From Nonomuraea thailandensis (GTDB lineage Bacteria; Actinomycetota; Actinomycetes; Streptosporangiales; Streptosporangiaceae), in the NCBI RefSeq assembly GCF_024172165.1, contig NZ_JAMZEB010000002.1, forward strand, positions 9,398,501 through 9,462,500: a stretch of DNA of 64,000 bases, in the 5' to 3' direction. Both the position numbers and the translations under genes were made by a program. Below are positions 31,703 to 41,271 of the stretch, one piece after another. Numbering within the stretch: position 1 is the stretch's first letter; the number at the start of each line of letters is the position of its first letter. The notes under the pieces are model-generated. The model searched no databases. It was not told where the DNA came from and saw only the letters and a list, made by a program, of their open reading frames with translations.

Positions 31703-33073
31703 TCAGCCACGGTGCAGCGGCAGAACGGCGACGAACCGGGCGCCGGGCGCCTGGTCGGCGGCCGTCAGGGTGCCGCCGTGGGCCACGGCGATCTCCCTCG
31801 ACAGCGGCAGGCCGAGGCCGCTGCCGCTCTTGTCCTTGGCCCTGGAGCTCTCCAGCCGGGTGAAGCGCTCGAAGACCCGCTCCCTGTCCTCCGGCGCGAT
31901 CCCGTCGCCGTCGTCGGTGACCGTCACGACCACCTTGTCCCCCCGTACGGTCACCTCGACGTCGATCCTGGACGCGGTGTGGCGGGTGGCGTTGTCGAGC
32001 AGGTTCGTCAGGAGGCGGTCGAGCTGCACGGGCGAGCCGAGGACCGGGGCCGTCTCGCAGGCGTGCAGGAAGATCGGCGCCCGGCCGCCCTCGCGGCGGC
32101 GGATCTGCTCCTCGGCCACCAGGCACAGGTTCACCACCCGGCGCTGGGTGACGGCGCCCGCGTCGAGCTTGGCCAGCATCAGCAGCTCGTCGATGATGCC
32201 CGTGAGCCGGTCGGCGGCGGCCAGCGCCCGCGCCCCCGTGGCGGGCCAGTCCGTCTCGTCGGGGTAGTCGTTGGCCACCTCAAGCTGGGCGCGCAGGGCG
32301 GAGATGGGGCTGCGCAGCTCGTGCGAGGCGTCGGCGACGAAGCGGCGCTGGGTCTCGGCCGAGCGCTCCAGGCGGTCGAGCGTGTGGTTGGTGGTGGCGG
32401 CCAGGTCGGCGATCTCGTCGCCTGTGGGGGGCACGGGGACGCGCCGGCTCAGGTCCTGGCCCGTGATCTCGGCCAGCTCCGCGCGCACGCGCTCGACCGG
32501 CCGCAGCGCGCAGGTGACCGCGGCCCAGGTGAGCAGCGCGATGACGACCAGGACGAGCGGCGTGCCGGCGAACACCATCAGGTGGATCCACATGAGCGCC
32601 CTGTCCACGTCGGCCAGGGAGGAGGCGCCCTGCACCGTGACGGGCCCCCGCGGCGAGCGCACCGTGATGGCCATCAGCAGGTGGTTGCTCCTGGGCTCCT
32701 CCGGGTGGCGCGCCAGCTCCAGCTCGGTGGTGTGGACGGTCTCCTGCCTGACCGGCCTGAACGCGGTGACCCGCGCATCCTGGGGGAAGGACGTGCTGCT
32801 CGCGAGCACCTCGCCGGTCCCGGAGAGCACGCGCAGGAGCTGGACGCGGGCGGGCGTCCGCAGGTCCCTGGGCAGCCTTCCGGTACGCGCGTCGCTCGCC
32901 ACCCGCCGCACGGCCAGCTCCACCCGGTTGTGGACGGTGTCGTGGAGATTGTCCGGCACGGTCGCCAGCGTGAGTGCCGAGGCGCCGACGATGACGACCG
33001 CTGCCACCAGGGTCGCGGCCGTGGTCATCCGCGCCCGGATCGAGCGCGGAAGGAGCCGTCGTGACAATCCCAC
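31703..33073 (-). CDS. orphan HAMP sensor histidine kinase
   Basis: Product of 456 residues. Two transmembrane segments (near 17-40 and 165-187) flank an extracellular sensor. Then come a HAMP domain (CALRPVERVRAELAEITGQDL), a HisKA box with the phospho-histidine in FVADASHELRSPI and an ATPase domain (LLTNLLDNATRH, DDGDGIAPEDRERVFERFTR, SGSGLGLPLSREI). Start is a GTG after GGGATGGGGG. No response regulator is adjacent, so its partner must be elsewhere. Confidence 0.9.
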   Translation of the reverse strand: MGLSRRLLPRSIRARMTTAATLVAAVVIVGASALTLATVPDNLHDTVHNRVELAVRRVASDARTGRLPRDLRTPARVQLLRVLSGTGEVLASSTSFPQDARVTAFRPVRQETVHTTELELARHPEEPRSNHLLMAITVRSPRGPVTVQGASSLADVDRALMWIHLMVFAGTPLVLVVIALLTWAAVTCALRPVERVRAELAEITGQDLSRRVPVPPTGDEIADLAATTNHTLDRLERSAETQRRFVADASHELRSPISALRAQLEVANDYPDETDWPATGARALAAADRLTGIIDELLMLAKLDAGAVTQRRVVNLCLVAEEQIRRREGGRAPIFLHACETAPVLGSPVQLDRLLTNLLDNATRHTASRIDVEVTVRGDKVVVTVTDDGDGIAPEDRERVFERFTRLESSRAKDKSGSGLGLPLSREIAVAHGGTLTAADQAPGARFVAVLPLHRG

Positions 33074-33229
33074 ACCCCCATCCCGCAGTTACTGTGTGTG
33101 ACATTTACCCGTGGATGGCGTACGCAACATGATCGACGCATACTCTCCGTACATGTTTCGCTCCCGGCGATTCCGCTGAGGGCGTGCGTGCCTTCCGGCC
33201 GTACGCTTCCGCGGGCAGGCTGGGGTGCC

Positions 33230-34210
33230 ATGAGAGTTCTGGTGCTGGGTGGTACGGGTTTCGTGGGCCGGGTCGTCCTCGACGAGGCGCTGGCGATGGG
33301 CTGGGAGGTGACGGCGTTCAACCGGGGCAGCCACGAGCCGCCCGCGGGGGTGACGGCGTTGCGCGGTGACCGCACGGCGCCCGGCGGGCTGGCGGCGCTG
33401 GAGCGCGGCGAGTGGGACGTCGTGATCGACACGTGGTCGTGGGCGCCCTCGGCCGTCAGGGACTCCGCCGCGCTGCTGGCCGGTCGGGCCGGCTCCTACG
33501 TGTACGTCTCCAGCAGGTCGCTCTACGCCGAGCCGGTGCCGTTCGGGGCCGACGAGAGCGCGCCCCTGGTGGCGGCCTCGGCCGACGACGGTGACGGCCC
33601 CTACGCGCGCAACAAGGCGGGCGGCGAGCTGGGAGCGGTGGCCGCGTTCGGCGACCGGGCGCTGCTGGCCAGGGCGGGGCTGATCATCGGGCCGCAGGAG
33701 AACGTGGGGCGGCTGCCCTGGTGGCTCAACAGGATCGCGCGGGGCGGCCCCGTGGTCGCGCCCGCTCCGGCGGATCGGGGCCTGCAGTACATCGACGTCC
33801 GCGACCTGGCCGTCTGGTGCCTGGAGGCGGGGGCGCGGGGCGTGGGCGGGGCGTTCAACGTGGTGTGCCCGCCCGGGGCCACGACGATGGGCGAGCTGCT
33901 GGAGACCTGCGTGAAGGTGACCGGCTCCGATGCCGAGCTGCGCTGGATCGAGGAGGAGCGGCTGCTGGCGGCCGGGGTGGAGCCGTGGACCGGGCTGCCG
34001 TTCTGGCTGGTGGGCGACGACTACGACTTCATGCACGGAGGTGACGTCGGCAAGGCGGTGGCGGCGGGGCTGCGCTTCCGCCCGGTGGCGGAGACGGTGG
34101 CCGACACGTGGGCCTGGCTGCGCGGGCTCGGCGGGCAGGCGCCCCAGCGGGCGGACCGGCCGCTCAAGGGCCTCGATCCGGCGTTGGAGGCGCGGATCCT
34201 GGCGTCATGA
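33230..34210 (+). CDS. NAD-dependent epimerase-like reductase
   Basis: Product of 326 residues with a Rossmann start MRVLVLGGTGFVGRVVLDEA and the atypical-SDR layout of NAD-dependent epimerase/dehydratase relatives (SYVYVSSRSLYAEP, YARNKAGGELG with the Tyr-Lys pair one residue apart from the classical YxxxK). Substrate unknown. The longer in-frame reading from 33098 lacks coding character. It overlaps the end of the converging transporter by six bases. Confidence 0.8.
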   Translation: MRVLVLGGTGFVGRVVLDEALAMGWEVTAFNRGSHEPPAGVTALRGDRTAPGGLAALERGEWDVVIDTWSWAPSAVRDSAALLAGRAGSYVYVSSRSLYAEPVPFGADESAPLVAASADDGDGPYARNKAGGELGAVAAFGDRALLARAGLIIGPQENVGRLPWWLNRIARGGPVVAPAPADRGLQYIDVRDLAVWCLEAGARGVGGAFNVVCPPGATTMGELLETCVKVTGSDAELRWIEEERLLAAGVEPWTGLPFWLVGDDYDFMHGGDVGKAVAAGLRFRPVAETVADTWAWLRGLGGQAPQRADRPLKGLDPALEARILAS

Positions 34211-35617
34211 CCTCGCCGGCTCGCGGTGGTCGCGGCGGGTGCGGACGAGGTCGTACAGGGCCGCCGCCAGGGCGATGCAGACCGACGACACGACCACGAC
34301 CAGCCCGTGCCGGAAGGCCGTCGGCCACCCCTCGCCCAGCGACCCGAAGAACGTCGTCCCGGCCGCCGCGATGCCGATGGCCGACCCGAGACGCTGCCCC
34401 GTCTGCAGCACCCCGGCGGCGCTCCCGCCGCCCGAGGGCGGCACCTCCGACAGCGTGATGGCCTGGTTGGGCGAGATGACCAGCCCGCTGCCCATGCCCG
34501 CGACCAGCAGCGGCAGCGCGGTCGCCAGGCCCGCCCCCGCGCCGGGCACCAGCGCGGTGGCGCCCATGGTGGCCAGCAGCCCGACGATCACCATGGTCAG
34601 CCCGATGGCGACCAGCCGCCGCCCCATCCGGGACACCAGGTGCCCGCCGACCATGGCGGCCGAGGCCGAGCCGAGCGCGAACGGTGTGATCGCCAGCCCG
34701 GCCAGCAGCGCGCTGTAGCCGTGGCCGCTCTGCAGGTACAGCGTGAAGATGAAGAAGATGCCGGTGAAGCCGGCGAAGTAGAACAGCGCGATGGCCGAGC
34801 CCAGGCTGTACGAGCGTTTGCGGAAGAGCTCCAGGTTCACCAGCGGCTCGCGCCGGTAGAAGCGCTCCCAGGTCACGAACCCGGCCAGCACCACCAGCGA
34901 GGCCGGCACGAGCAGCCACTTGACCGGCCCCTCCCACTGGTGCCGCTGGATGAACGGCAGCAGCAGCCCGGCCACGCCGATCCCGAGCAGCAGCACGCCC
35001 ACCGGGTCCATGCTCTCCGGCCGCGTGTGCACCAGTTGCGGGCGCGGCAGCAGCCGCCAGGCCAGCGGGAGCAGCACGAGCCCGATCGGCAGGTTCACCA
35101 GGAACACCCACCGCCAGCCGTGGTCGGCCCCGAACACGGTCACCAGCGCGCCGCCGATCAGCGGCCCGGCGGCCGTGGACACGCCGATGGTGGCGCCGAG
35201 CGCGCCGAAGGCGCGGCCCCGCTCGTACCCGTGGAACATCTGCTGGATCAGCCCCGAGACCTGCGGGTTCAGCATCCCGGCCGCCATGCCCTGCACGAGG
35301 CGGGCCGCGATCAGCACGTTCATGCTCCAGGCGAAGCCGCAGAACGCGCTGGAGAGCGTGAAGAGGGCCACGGCCCACAGGAAGATCGTCCTGCGGCTCC
35401 TGGCGTCGCCGAGCCGGCCGGCGGGGACCAGGAGCAGGCCGAACGTGAGCGCGTAGCCGGACAGGGTCCACTGCAGCCCGTCATCGGAGGCGTGGAGCCC
35501 GTCGCGGATGGAGGGCAGGGCGACGTTGACGATGCTCACGTCCAGCCCGGTCATGAACGCGGAGACGAGGCACACGGCCAGGGCGCGCCGCCGCGTGTCG
35601 GTTCCGGACTCCCCCAT
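34205..35617 (-). CDS. MFS transporter, DHA2 (14-TMS) type
   Basis: Product of 470 residues with about 14 transmembrane segments. The motif GLDVSIVNVALPSIR in TM1, GRLGDARSRRTIF between TM2 and TM3 and GPLIGGALVTVFG in TM5 mark a drug:H+ antiporter of the EmrB/QacA group. Start at 35617 (MGESGTDTRRR); an ATG at 35629 would add four residues. It probably exports an amphiphilic drug or metabolite. Divergent from the NCS1 gene, with 110 bp between. Confidence 0.9.
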   Translation of the reverse strand: MGESGTDTRRRALAVCLVSAFMTGLDVSIVNVALPSIRDGLHASDDGLQWTLSGYALTFGLLLVPAGRLGDARSRRTIFLWAVALFTLSSAFCGFAWSMNVLIAARLVQGMAAGMLNPQVSGLIQQMFHGYERGRAFGALGATIGVSTAAGPLIGGALVTVFGADHGWRWVFLVNLPIGLVLLPLAWRLLPRPQLVHTRPESMDPVGVLLLGIGVAGLLLPFIQRHQWEGPVKWLLVPASLVVLAGFVTWERFYRREPLVNLELFRKRSYSLGSAIALFYFAGFTGIFFIFTLYLQSGHGYSALLAGLAITPFALGSASAAMVGGHLVSRMGRRLVAIGLTMVIVGLLATMGATALVPGAGAGLATALPLLVAGMGSGLVISPNQAITLSEVPPSGGGSAAGVLQTGQRLGSAIGIAAAGTTFFGSLGEGWPTAFRHGLVVVVSSVCIALAAALYDLVRTRRDHREPARS

Positions 35618-35727
35618 CACCTCGCACATGCTGCCCCGGGCACCCTGAAATATCGCCTATCAGGCGTTTCTTTGCTCGCCGCCGGAGAAAGGTTCGTTTC
35701 TCGGCCAAGGATGGGTAACGTCCGATC

Positions 35728-37182
35728 ATGGCAACGATGGCGGTCGAGCAGAACGGCATCAACGCGGTCCCGGAGGGGGAGCGGCGCGGCAGGCCGAGGG
35801 ACCTGTTCTGGCCCTGGGCGGGCGCCAACCTGTCGCTGTTCGGGGTGGCCTTCGGCGTGTACGTCGTGGGGCTCGGGCTGGGCGTCGTGCCCGCGATCAT
35901 CACCGGCGCGGTCGGGTACGCGCTGTCGTTCCTGCTGGTCGGCCTGGTCGCCGTCGCCGGGGCCAGATCCGGGGTGCCGACGATGACGCTGGGGCGGGCG
36001 CCGTTCGGCTACCAGGGCAACAAGCTGCCCACTCTGCTGTCGTACATCTCCAACGTCGGCTGGGAGATCGTGCTGGTCACGCTCGCGGCGCAGAGCGGCG
36101 CGGAGATCATCAGGCGGCTCGGCCCCGGTCTCCCCGCGTCCGGGCAGTTGGAGCCCGGCGTGCCGCCCACGACGGCCACGGCGATCTGCTTCGCCGTCGC
36201 GGCGGTCGTGGTGATCGCGGTCGGCGTGTACGGGCACGCGATGATCATGGTGGTCCAGCGGTACCTGACCTACGCGTTCATCGTGCTGACGGTCGTCTAC
36301 CTGGTGCTCATGGTGCCCAGGCTCGGCGCCGGCTCGCTGGAGACCACGTCGGGCGCCGGCGGCTGGGTGGGCGGGGTCATCTTCGCCATGACGCTGCTGG
36401 GCCTGGGCTGGGTCAACTGCGGCGCCGACTACTCCCGTTACCTGCCCGCGAGCTCCCGGCCGCGCTCGGTGGCCCTGTGGACGACGCTCGGGGGCGCGCT
36501 GCCGCCGCTGGTGCTGCTCGTGTTCGGGGTGCTGCTGGTCGGCGGCGATCCCACGCTGGCCGAGGCCGCGGGGGCCAACCCGGTGGCGGCGCTGGCGGGG
36601 GCGTTGCCGACGTGGTTCCTGGTGCCGTACCTGCTGACCGCCGTCGGCGGCTTCCTGGCCGGCGCGATCATGGACATCTACTCGTCAGGGCTGTCGATGC
36701 TGGCGCTGGGCGTGCCCATCAGGCGGCACTACGCGGTGCTGGTCGACGGGCTGCTCATGGTGCTCGGCGGCTACTACCTGCTGTTCGTCTCCACCAGCTT
36801 CCTGGCCACGTTCCAGGCGTTCCTGGCGATCGTCGGCGTCGTGATGGCGGCCTGGGTAGCGATCTTCCTGGTGGACATGTGGCGGCTGCGGGCCGGCGGG
36901 CGGGCCTACGACGAGCGGCTGTTGCGGGCCGGCGCGCCCGCGCTCAACTGGCCGGGCCTGGTGTCGCTGGTCGTGGCGTCGGTCGTGGGGCTGGGCCTGA
37001 TCACCTCGGCGGATCCGAACATCGCCAGGATCGTCGGCTTCCTGATGAGCGACGAGCTGGAGGCCGGCACGTTCGGGACGGCGAACATCGGCGTGGTGAT
37101 CGCGCTCGTGCTGGCCGGGGTGCTGTACTACCTGATCGCCTCTGTCGCGCGCCCTCGCCTTGGGGTTACTCTTAGTGATTGA
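35728..37182 (+). CDS. NCS1-family purine/cytosine permease
   Basis: Product of 484 residues with about 12 transmembrane segments. NCS1 features are the WPWAGANLSLFGVAFG start, VPTMTLGRAPFGYQGNKLP in TM3 and GWVNCGADYSRYLP in TM8. Members import cytosine, purines, allantoin or hydantoins; the exact substrate cannot be read from the sequence. The stop overlaps the start of the next gene. Confidence 0.88.
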   Translation: MATMAVEQNGINAVPEGERRGRPRDLFWPWAGANLSLFGVAFGVYVVGLGLGVVPAIITGAVGYALSFLLVGLVAVAGARSGVPTMTLGRAPFGYQGNKLPTLLSYISNVGWEIVLVTLAAQSGAEIIRRLGPGLPASGQLEPGVPPTTATAICFAVAAVVVIAVGVYGHAMIMVVQRYLTYAFIVLTVVYLVLMVPRLGAGSLETTSGAGGWVGGVIFAMTLLGLGWVNCGADYSRYLPASSRPRSVALWTTLGGALPPLVLLVFGVLLVGGDPTLAEAAGANPVAALAGALPTWFLVPYLLTAVGGFLAGAIMDIYSSGLSMLALGVPIRRHYAVLVDGLLMVLGGYYLLFVSTSFLATFQAFLAIVGVVMAAWVAIFLVDMWRLRAGGRAYDERLLRAGAPALNWPGLVSLVVASVVGLGLITSADPNIARIVGFLMSDELEAGTFGTANIGVVIALVLAGVLYYLIASVARPRLGVTLSD

Positions 37183-37649
37183 TGACTGACGTCCCGTTGC
37201 GACTGTTGAGCTGGGCGGTGCATGTCACGGCCTGCGGGCTGCTGGCGATCGCCGTGGTGGGTGTGCTGCGCGAGGACCGGCCCGGCCTGGCGGCGGGCGG
37301 CGTGCTGCTCGGCCTGCTGTACGCCACCGGCCCCGCGGTCCAGGGCAGGGCCGTCGCGGGGCGGGTGTGGCTGGGGCTCGTGACCGGCGGGTGGGCCGTG
37401 CTGGCCGTGGCGGCGCCGCCGTTCGTGTGGGTGGCCTTCCCGCTGCTGTTCGCGTACCTGCACGTGCTGCCGCTGTGGGGCGCGATGTTCGGCGTGACGG
37501 TGCTGACGTCGGCGGCGGTCGTGGCGGCGGCCTGGCACGCCGGCGAGCTGACCACGCCGCTGCTGGTCGGCCCGGGAGTCGCGGCGGTCGTGGTGACGCT
37601 GCTCGCGCTCGCCTGCAAGGCGCTGCGCGCGCAGGCCGACCGGGAGTGA
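37182..37649 (+). CDS. membrane region of a sensor kinase, no kinase domains
   Basis: Product of 155 residues with five hydrophobic segments and an ending ACKALRAQADRE. This is the pattern of the N-terminal sensor half of NarL-type histidine kinases, in which a coiled coil and the dimerisation domain normally follow. Here a TGA ends the frame and the next gene is on the other strand, so the kinase half is missing. It may be a remnant, or a standalone membrane protein coupled to the permease by the ATG/TGA overlap. Confidence 0.55.
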   Translation: MTDVPLRLLSWAVHVTACGLLAIAVVGVLREDRPGLAAGGVLLGLLYATGPAVQGRAVAGRVWLGLVTGGWAVLAVAAPPFVWVAFPLLFAYLHVLPLWGAMFGVTVLTSAAVVAAAWHAGELTTPLLVGPGVAAVVVTLLALACKALRAQADRE

Positions 37650-37653
37650 CGGG

Positions 37654-39465
37654 TCAGGCCGTCACGATGGCGAAGTCCGGCACCGGGCGGTCGAGCACCG
37701 ACACCAGCCGCTGCAGCACCGTCGTGTCGCCCTCGCGCCGCACGCCCTCCACGCCCTTGCCCGCCAGCAGGCCGACGAGCTGCGCCTTGGTGAGCCGCAG
37801 CGTGAGGTCCGCGGCCCCGTCGCGCGGGGCCGGCTGCTGGATGAAGGCGCCGTTCGACAGCGTCGTACGGTAGCGCTCCCCCAGGTCGGTCAGGTGCCAG
37901 TCGATGGACAGCCGCTCGTGCCAGGCCCGCGGCCCGTCCACGCGCACGGCGATCGAGTCGAAGATCTGCTCCACGGTCAGGGCGGCGAAGAAGTCGGGCG
38001 AGGCGGCGTCCAGGGCGGCGGGCACGATGCCGTCGGCCAGCTCCAGCGCGCCCATCAGGTAGCAGTTGCGCCAGGTGGCGTTCTCTGCGCCGTGGCCGAG
38101 CCGGGTGTAGACCTCGGCCAGCAGGTCCCGGGCCTCCTTGTTGCCCTCGTCGGCGAAGACCGCGTGGTTGAGGAGCTGCGCGGCGAAGCGCAGGTCGTTC
38201 TCGTCGATGTACCGCCTGGCGAACGCGACCACGGCCGCCCCGCCGCCCAGGCACTCGACGTACCGGATCGCGCTCTCCCGCGGCGGGTGCTCCCACAGGT
38301 GCGCCGGGTTGCCGTCGAACCAGCCCAGGTAGCGCTGGTAGACGGCCTTGACGTTGTGGACCAGCGAGCCGGAGTAGCCGTGCGTGTGCCAGGCCCGTTC
38401 CAGCTCGGGCGGGAGTTGCACGGCCTCGGCGATCTCGCACGCCGTCAGGCCCTTGTTGAGCAGGCGCAGGGTCTGGTCGTGCAGGTAGGCGTACAGGTCG
38501 CGCTGCTGGCTGAGAAAGCGCTCCACGCGCTCGGCGCCCCAGGTGGGCCAGTGGTGCGAGGCGAACGCGACGTCGGCGCGGCCGGCGAACAGGGTGATGG
38601 CCTCGGTCAGGTACCTGGCCCAGGCGCGTACGTCGCGGACGGCGGCGCCGCGCAGCGGCAGGAGGTTGTGCTGGTTGTGAGTGGCGTTCTCGGCCAGGCA
38701 GAGGGCACGCCGGTCGGGGAGCAGGAAGTTCATCTCGGCCGGGGCCTCGGCGCCCGGGGTGAGCTGGAAGACCATCCTGACCCCGTCGATCGTCTCCTCC
38801 TGGCCCGTGCGGGCGACCTCGTCCGTGGGCGGGATCAGCGACATGGTGCCGGTCGAGGCGGTCATGCCGAGCCCGGCGCCGATCTGGCCCAGCGGGGAGC
38901 GGGGCAGGGCGCGGCCGTACATGTAGACGGCGCGGCGGGTTATGGCGGGGCCGGCGTAGAAGTTCTCGGCCGCCGCGTGCCGCATGAAGCCGGCGGGGGC
39001 CAGGATCGGCACGTCGCCGACGGTGACGCCGCGGACGCCGCCGAAGTGGTCGGCGTGGGCGTGGGTGTAGATCACGCCGGTGACGGGGCGGGCGCCGCGG
39101 TGGGCCTGGTACAGCTTGAGCGCGGCGGCGGCGCACTCGGTGGAGATGAGCGGGTCGACGACGACGACGCCGCGCTCGCCCTCGATGAGGGTCATGTTCG
39201 ACAGGTCCAGGCCCCGGATCTGGTAGACGCCGTCCGTGACCTCGTACAGGCCCTGTCTGGAGCAGAGCTGGCCCTGCCTCCAGAGGCTGGGATGGGCGGT
39301 GCCGGGGCATTCCTCCTGGAGGAAGTCGTAGGCGTCGTTGTCCCACACGATCCTGCCGTCGACCGTTCTGATCACTGCCGGGCTGAGTTTGGCGAGGAAA
39401 CCGCGGTCGGCGTCCTCGAAGTCGCCCCTGTCGTGGAAGGGAAGGTCTGCCATGCTCAGCCGCAT
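37654..39465 (-). CDS. SdsA-like alkylsulfatase (MBL fold)
   Basis: Product of 603 residues. The metallo-beta-lactamase domain has the zinc motif IYTHAHADHFGG near residue 140, more ligands (AENATHNQHN, SHHWPTWG), then an alkylsulfatase helical dimerisation domain (GLVHNVKAVYQRYLGWFDGNP) and a C-terminal SCP2-like domain that binds alkyl chains. It hydrolyses primary alkyl sulfates such as dodecyl sulfate. The ATG at 39465 follows AAGGCGGGC; a longer form from 39573 would overlap the divergent HAD start. No signal peptide. Confidence 0.88.
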   Translation of the reverse strand: MRLSMADLPFHDRGDFEDADRGFLAKLSPAVIRTVDGRIVWDNDAYDFLQEECPGTAHPSLWRQGQLCSRQGLYEVTDGVYQIRGLDLSNMTLIEGERGVVVVDPLISTECAAAALKLYQAHRGARPVTGVIYTHAHADHFGGVRGVTVGDVPILAPAGFMRHAAAENFYAGPAITRRAVYMYGRALPRSPLGQIGAGLGMTASTGTMSLIPPTDEVARTGQEETIDGVRMVFQLTPGAEAPAEMNFLLPDRRALCLAENATHNQHNLLPLRGAAVRDVRAWARYLTEAITLFAGRADVAFASHHWPTWGAERVERFLSQQRDLYAYLHDQTLRLLNKGLTACEIAEAVQLPPELERAWHTHGYSGSLVHNVKAVYQRYLGWFDGNPAHLWEHPPRESAIRYVECLGGGAAVVAFARRYIDENDLRFAAQLLNHAVFADEGNKEARDLLAEVYTRLGHGAENATWRNCYLMGALELADGIVPAALDAASPDFFAALTVEQIFDSIAVRVDGPRAWHERLSIDWHLTDLGERYRTTLSNGAFIQQPAPRDGAADLTLRLTKAQLVGLLAGKGVEGVRREGDTTVLQRLVSVLDRPVPDFAIVTA

Positions 39466-39571
39466 GCCCGCCTTTTCGGGCAAATAGCTCAATAAAGGCC
39501 CTAAATAGGATGAATCTCCGACAAGTGCATGTGGTTGGCTTGGTCCTGAGCTGATCGTCGCAGGGGGATCC

Positions 39572-40210
39572 ATGGAAGTGTGCGTGTTCGACCTCGATGG
39601 CGTGCTGGTGGACAGCGAGCCTGTCTGGGAGGAGGTGCGCCGGGCGTTCGTCGCCGATCACGGCGGCACCTGGCAGCCGGACACCCAGTCCAGGCTCATG
39701 GGCATGAGCACCGGCGAGTGGGCCGCGTACCTGCATGAGCTCGGCGTCGGGCTGCCGCCGGACGAGATCGCCCGCGGGGTCGTCGAGCAGATGGCCGGGC
39801 GGTACCGGGAGGAGGTGCCGCTGATGCCCGGGGCCGTCGAGGTGGTGCGGCGGCTTGCGGGGCGCCTCACGCTTGGGGTGGCCAGCTCGTCCCCGCGCCG
39901 GCTGATCGACGTGGTGCTGGAAGCGGCCGGGCTCACGGAGTGCTTCGAGGCCACCGTCTCCACCGAGGAGGTGCCGCGCGGCAAGCCGGCGCCCGACGGG
40001 TACCTGGAGGCGGCCCGGCGCATCGGGGTGGACCCGCATGGTTGCGTGGCGGTCGAGGACTCCAGCAACGGGCTGCGTTCGGCGCACGCGGCCGGGATGC
40101 GGGTGATCGCCGTGCCGCACCCCCGCTACCCGCCCGCGCCGGACGCGCTCGCGCTGGCCTGGCGCGTCCTGCCCGACCTGGACGCGCTGACCTCCGAGCT
40201 CGTCACCTGA
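39572..40210 (+). CDS. HAD-family phosphatase, beta-PGM-like
   Basis: Product of 212 residues: catalytic FDLDGVLVDSEP, motif 2 GVASSSPRRL, motif 3 KPAPDGYLEAARR and motif 4 VAVEDSSNGLRSAHAAG. The alpha-helical cap between residues 18 and 85 is of the beta-phosphoglucomutase/GPH group, and substrates are sugar phosphates or phosphoglycolate. The 3' end is the first unit of a tandem repeat that also contains its stop codon. Confidence 0.9.
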   Translation: MEVCVFDLDGVLVDSEPVWEEVRRAFVADHGGTWQPDTQSRLMGMSTGEWAAYLHELGVGLPPDEIARGVVEQMAGRYREEVPLMPGAVEVVRRLAGRLTLGVASSSPRRLIDVVLEAAGLTECFEATVSTEEVPRGKPAPDGYLEAARRIGVDPHGCVAVEDSSNGLRSAHAAGMRVIAVPHPRYPPAPDALALAWRVLPDLDALTSELVT

Positions 40211-40270
40211 GCCCGCCGACCTCGGGGCTCGTCACCCGAGACCGGCCGGCCTCCGAGCTCGTCACCTGAG
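40191..40270. repeat. tandem duplication of the HAD gene end
   Basis: Three units of about 21 bp starting CCTCCGAGCTCGTCACC at 40191, 40220 and 40250, about 29-30 bp apart. The first contains the stop codon of the HAD gene; the middle unit is slightly diverged. Confidence 0.75.
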
Positions 40271-40332
40271 ACGCGCTGGTGCCGGGGCTGGTCTCGTGGA
40301 ACGTCGGTGGCTCTGGCTACCATGTGGGAATC

Positions 40333-41271
40333 GTGCGAGACATCACGGTTTTCAGCGGCAGCGCCCACCCCGACCTGGCCGAGGAGATCTGCGCCCACCT
40401 GGGCACACCTCTGCACCCCGTTCAGCTCAACCGCTTCGCCAATGACGTGCTCGAAGTGCAGCTCCAGGCCAACTGCCGCGAGCGTGACGTGTTCCTCATC
40501 CAGCCGCTCGTGCCGCCCGTGCAGGAGCACCTCGTCGAGCTGCTGCTCATGCTCGACGCCGCCCGTGGCGCCTCCGCCGCCAGGACCACCGTGGTGATGC
40601 CTCACTACGCCTACGCCAGAAGCGACAAGAAGGACGCCCCGCGCATCTCGATCGGCGCGCGCCTGGTGGCCGACCTGATGGTGGCCGCGGGCGCCAGCCG
40701 CGTGCTGGCCATGACGCTGCACTCGCCGCAGGTGCACGGCTTCTTCAGCGTCCCCGTCGACCACCTGCACGCGCTGCGCGAGCTGGCTGCCCACTTCCGC
40801 CGGTACGACCTGTCCAACACGGTCGTCGTCTCCCCCGACCTCGGCAACGCCAAGGAGGCCGCCCACTTCGCCCGCCTGCTCGGCACCGGCGTCGCGATGG
40901 GCGCCAAGCAGCGCTTCAGCGACGACCGCGTCGTGATCAGCTCGGTCATCGGCGACGTGGCCGGCAAGGACGTCATCATCCTGGACGACGAGATCGCCAA
41001 GGGCAGCACCGTCATCGAGCTGCTCGACCGGCTGCGCGAGCGCGACGTGCGCTCCGTACGGGTGGCGTGCACGCACGGCCTGTTCGCCGGTGGGGCGATC
41101 GAGCGGCTCAGCGCGATGCCCGAGGTCCTGGAGATCGTCTGCACCAACACCGTGCCGCCGCCCAAGCCCAGCGACAAGCTCACCGTGCTGTCGATCGCGT
41201 CCGCGCTGGCCGAGGCCATGCGCCGGATCCACTACGGCGAGTCGGTGAGCGCCCTGTTCAGTACATCCTGA
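40333..41271 (+). CDS. prs: ribose-phosphate pyrophosphokinase, variant
   Basis: Product of 312 residues from a GTG behind GGGA. It makes PRPP from ribose-5-phosphate and ATP. Family features: FSGSAHPDLAEEIC, CRERDVFLIQPL, the flexible catalytic loop region YARSDKKDAPRISIGARLVADL and the PRPP loop VIILDDEIAKGSTVIEL. The catalytic region reads SDKKDAPRIS where canonical housekeeping enzymes have a more basic ARQDRK-type sequence, so this may be a second, specialised copy. The 3' end overlaps the converging SDR gene by 14 bases. Confidence 0.85.
   Translation: MRDITVFSGSAHPDLAEEICAHLGTPLHPVQLNRFANDVLEVQLQANCRERDVFLIQPLVPPVQEHLVELLLMLDAARGASAARTTVVMPHYAYARSDKKDAPRISIGARLVADLMVAAGASRVLAMTLHSPQVHGFFSVPVDHLHALRELAAHFRRYDLSNTVVVSPDLGNAKEAAHFARLLGTGVAMGAKQRFSDDRVVISSVIGDVAGKDVIILDDEIAKGSTVIELLDRLRERDVRSVRVACTHGLFAGGAIERLSAMPEVLEIVCTNTVPPPKPSDKLTVLSIASALAEAMRRIHYGESVSALFSTS

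Noticed and set aside
31643..33064. 473-residue plus-strand frame
   Set aside because: Exact antisense of the sensor kinase gene with typical shadow composition.
5221..35662. 12-bp inverted match CTGATAGGCGAT (5221) and its complement near 35651
   Set aside because: A match of this length is expected by chance in 64 kb and the contexts are unrelated.
37894..39495. 533-residue plus-strand frame
   Set aside because: Antisense of the alkylsulfatase; Val/Gly/Arg-rich with no motif.
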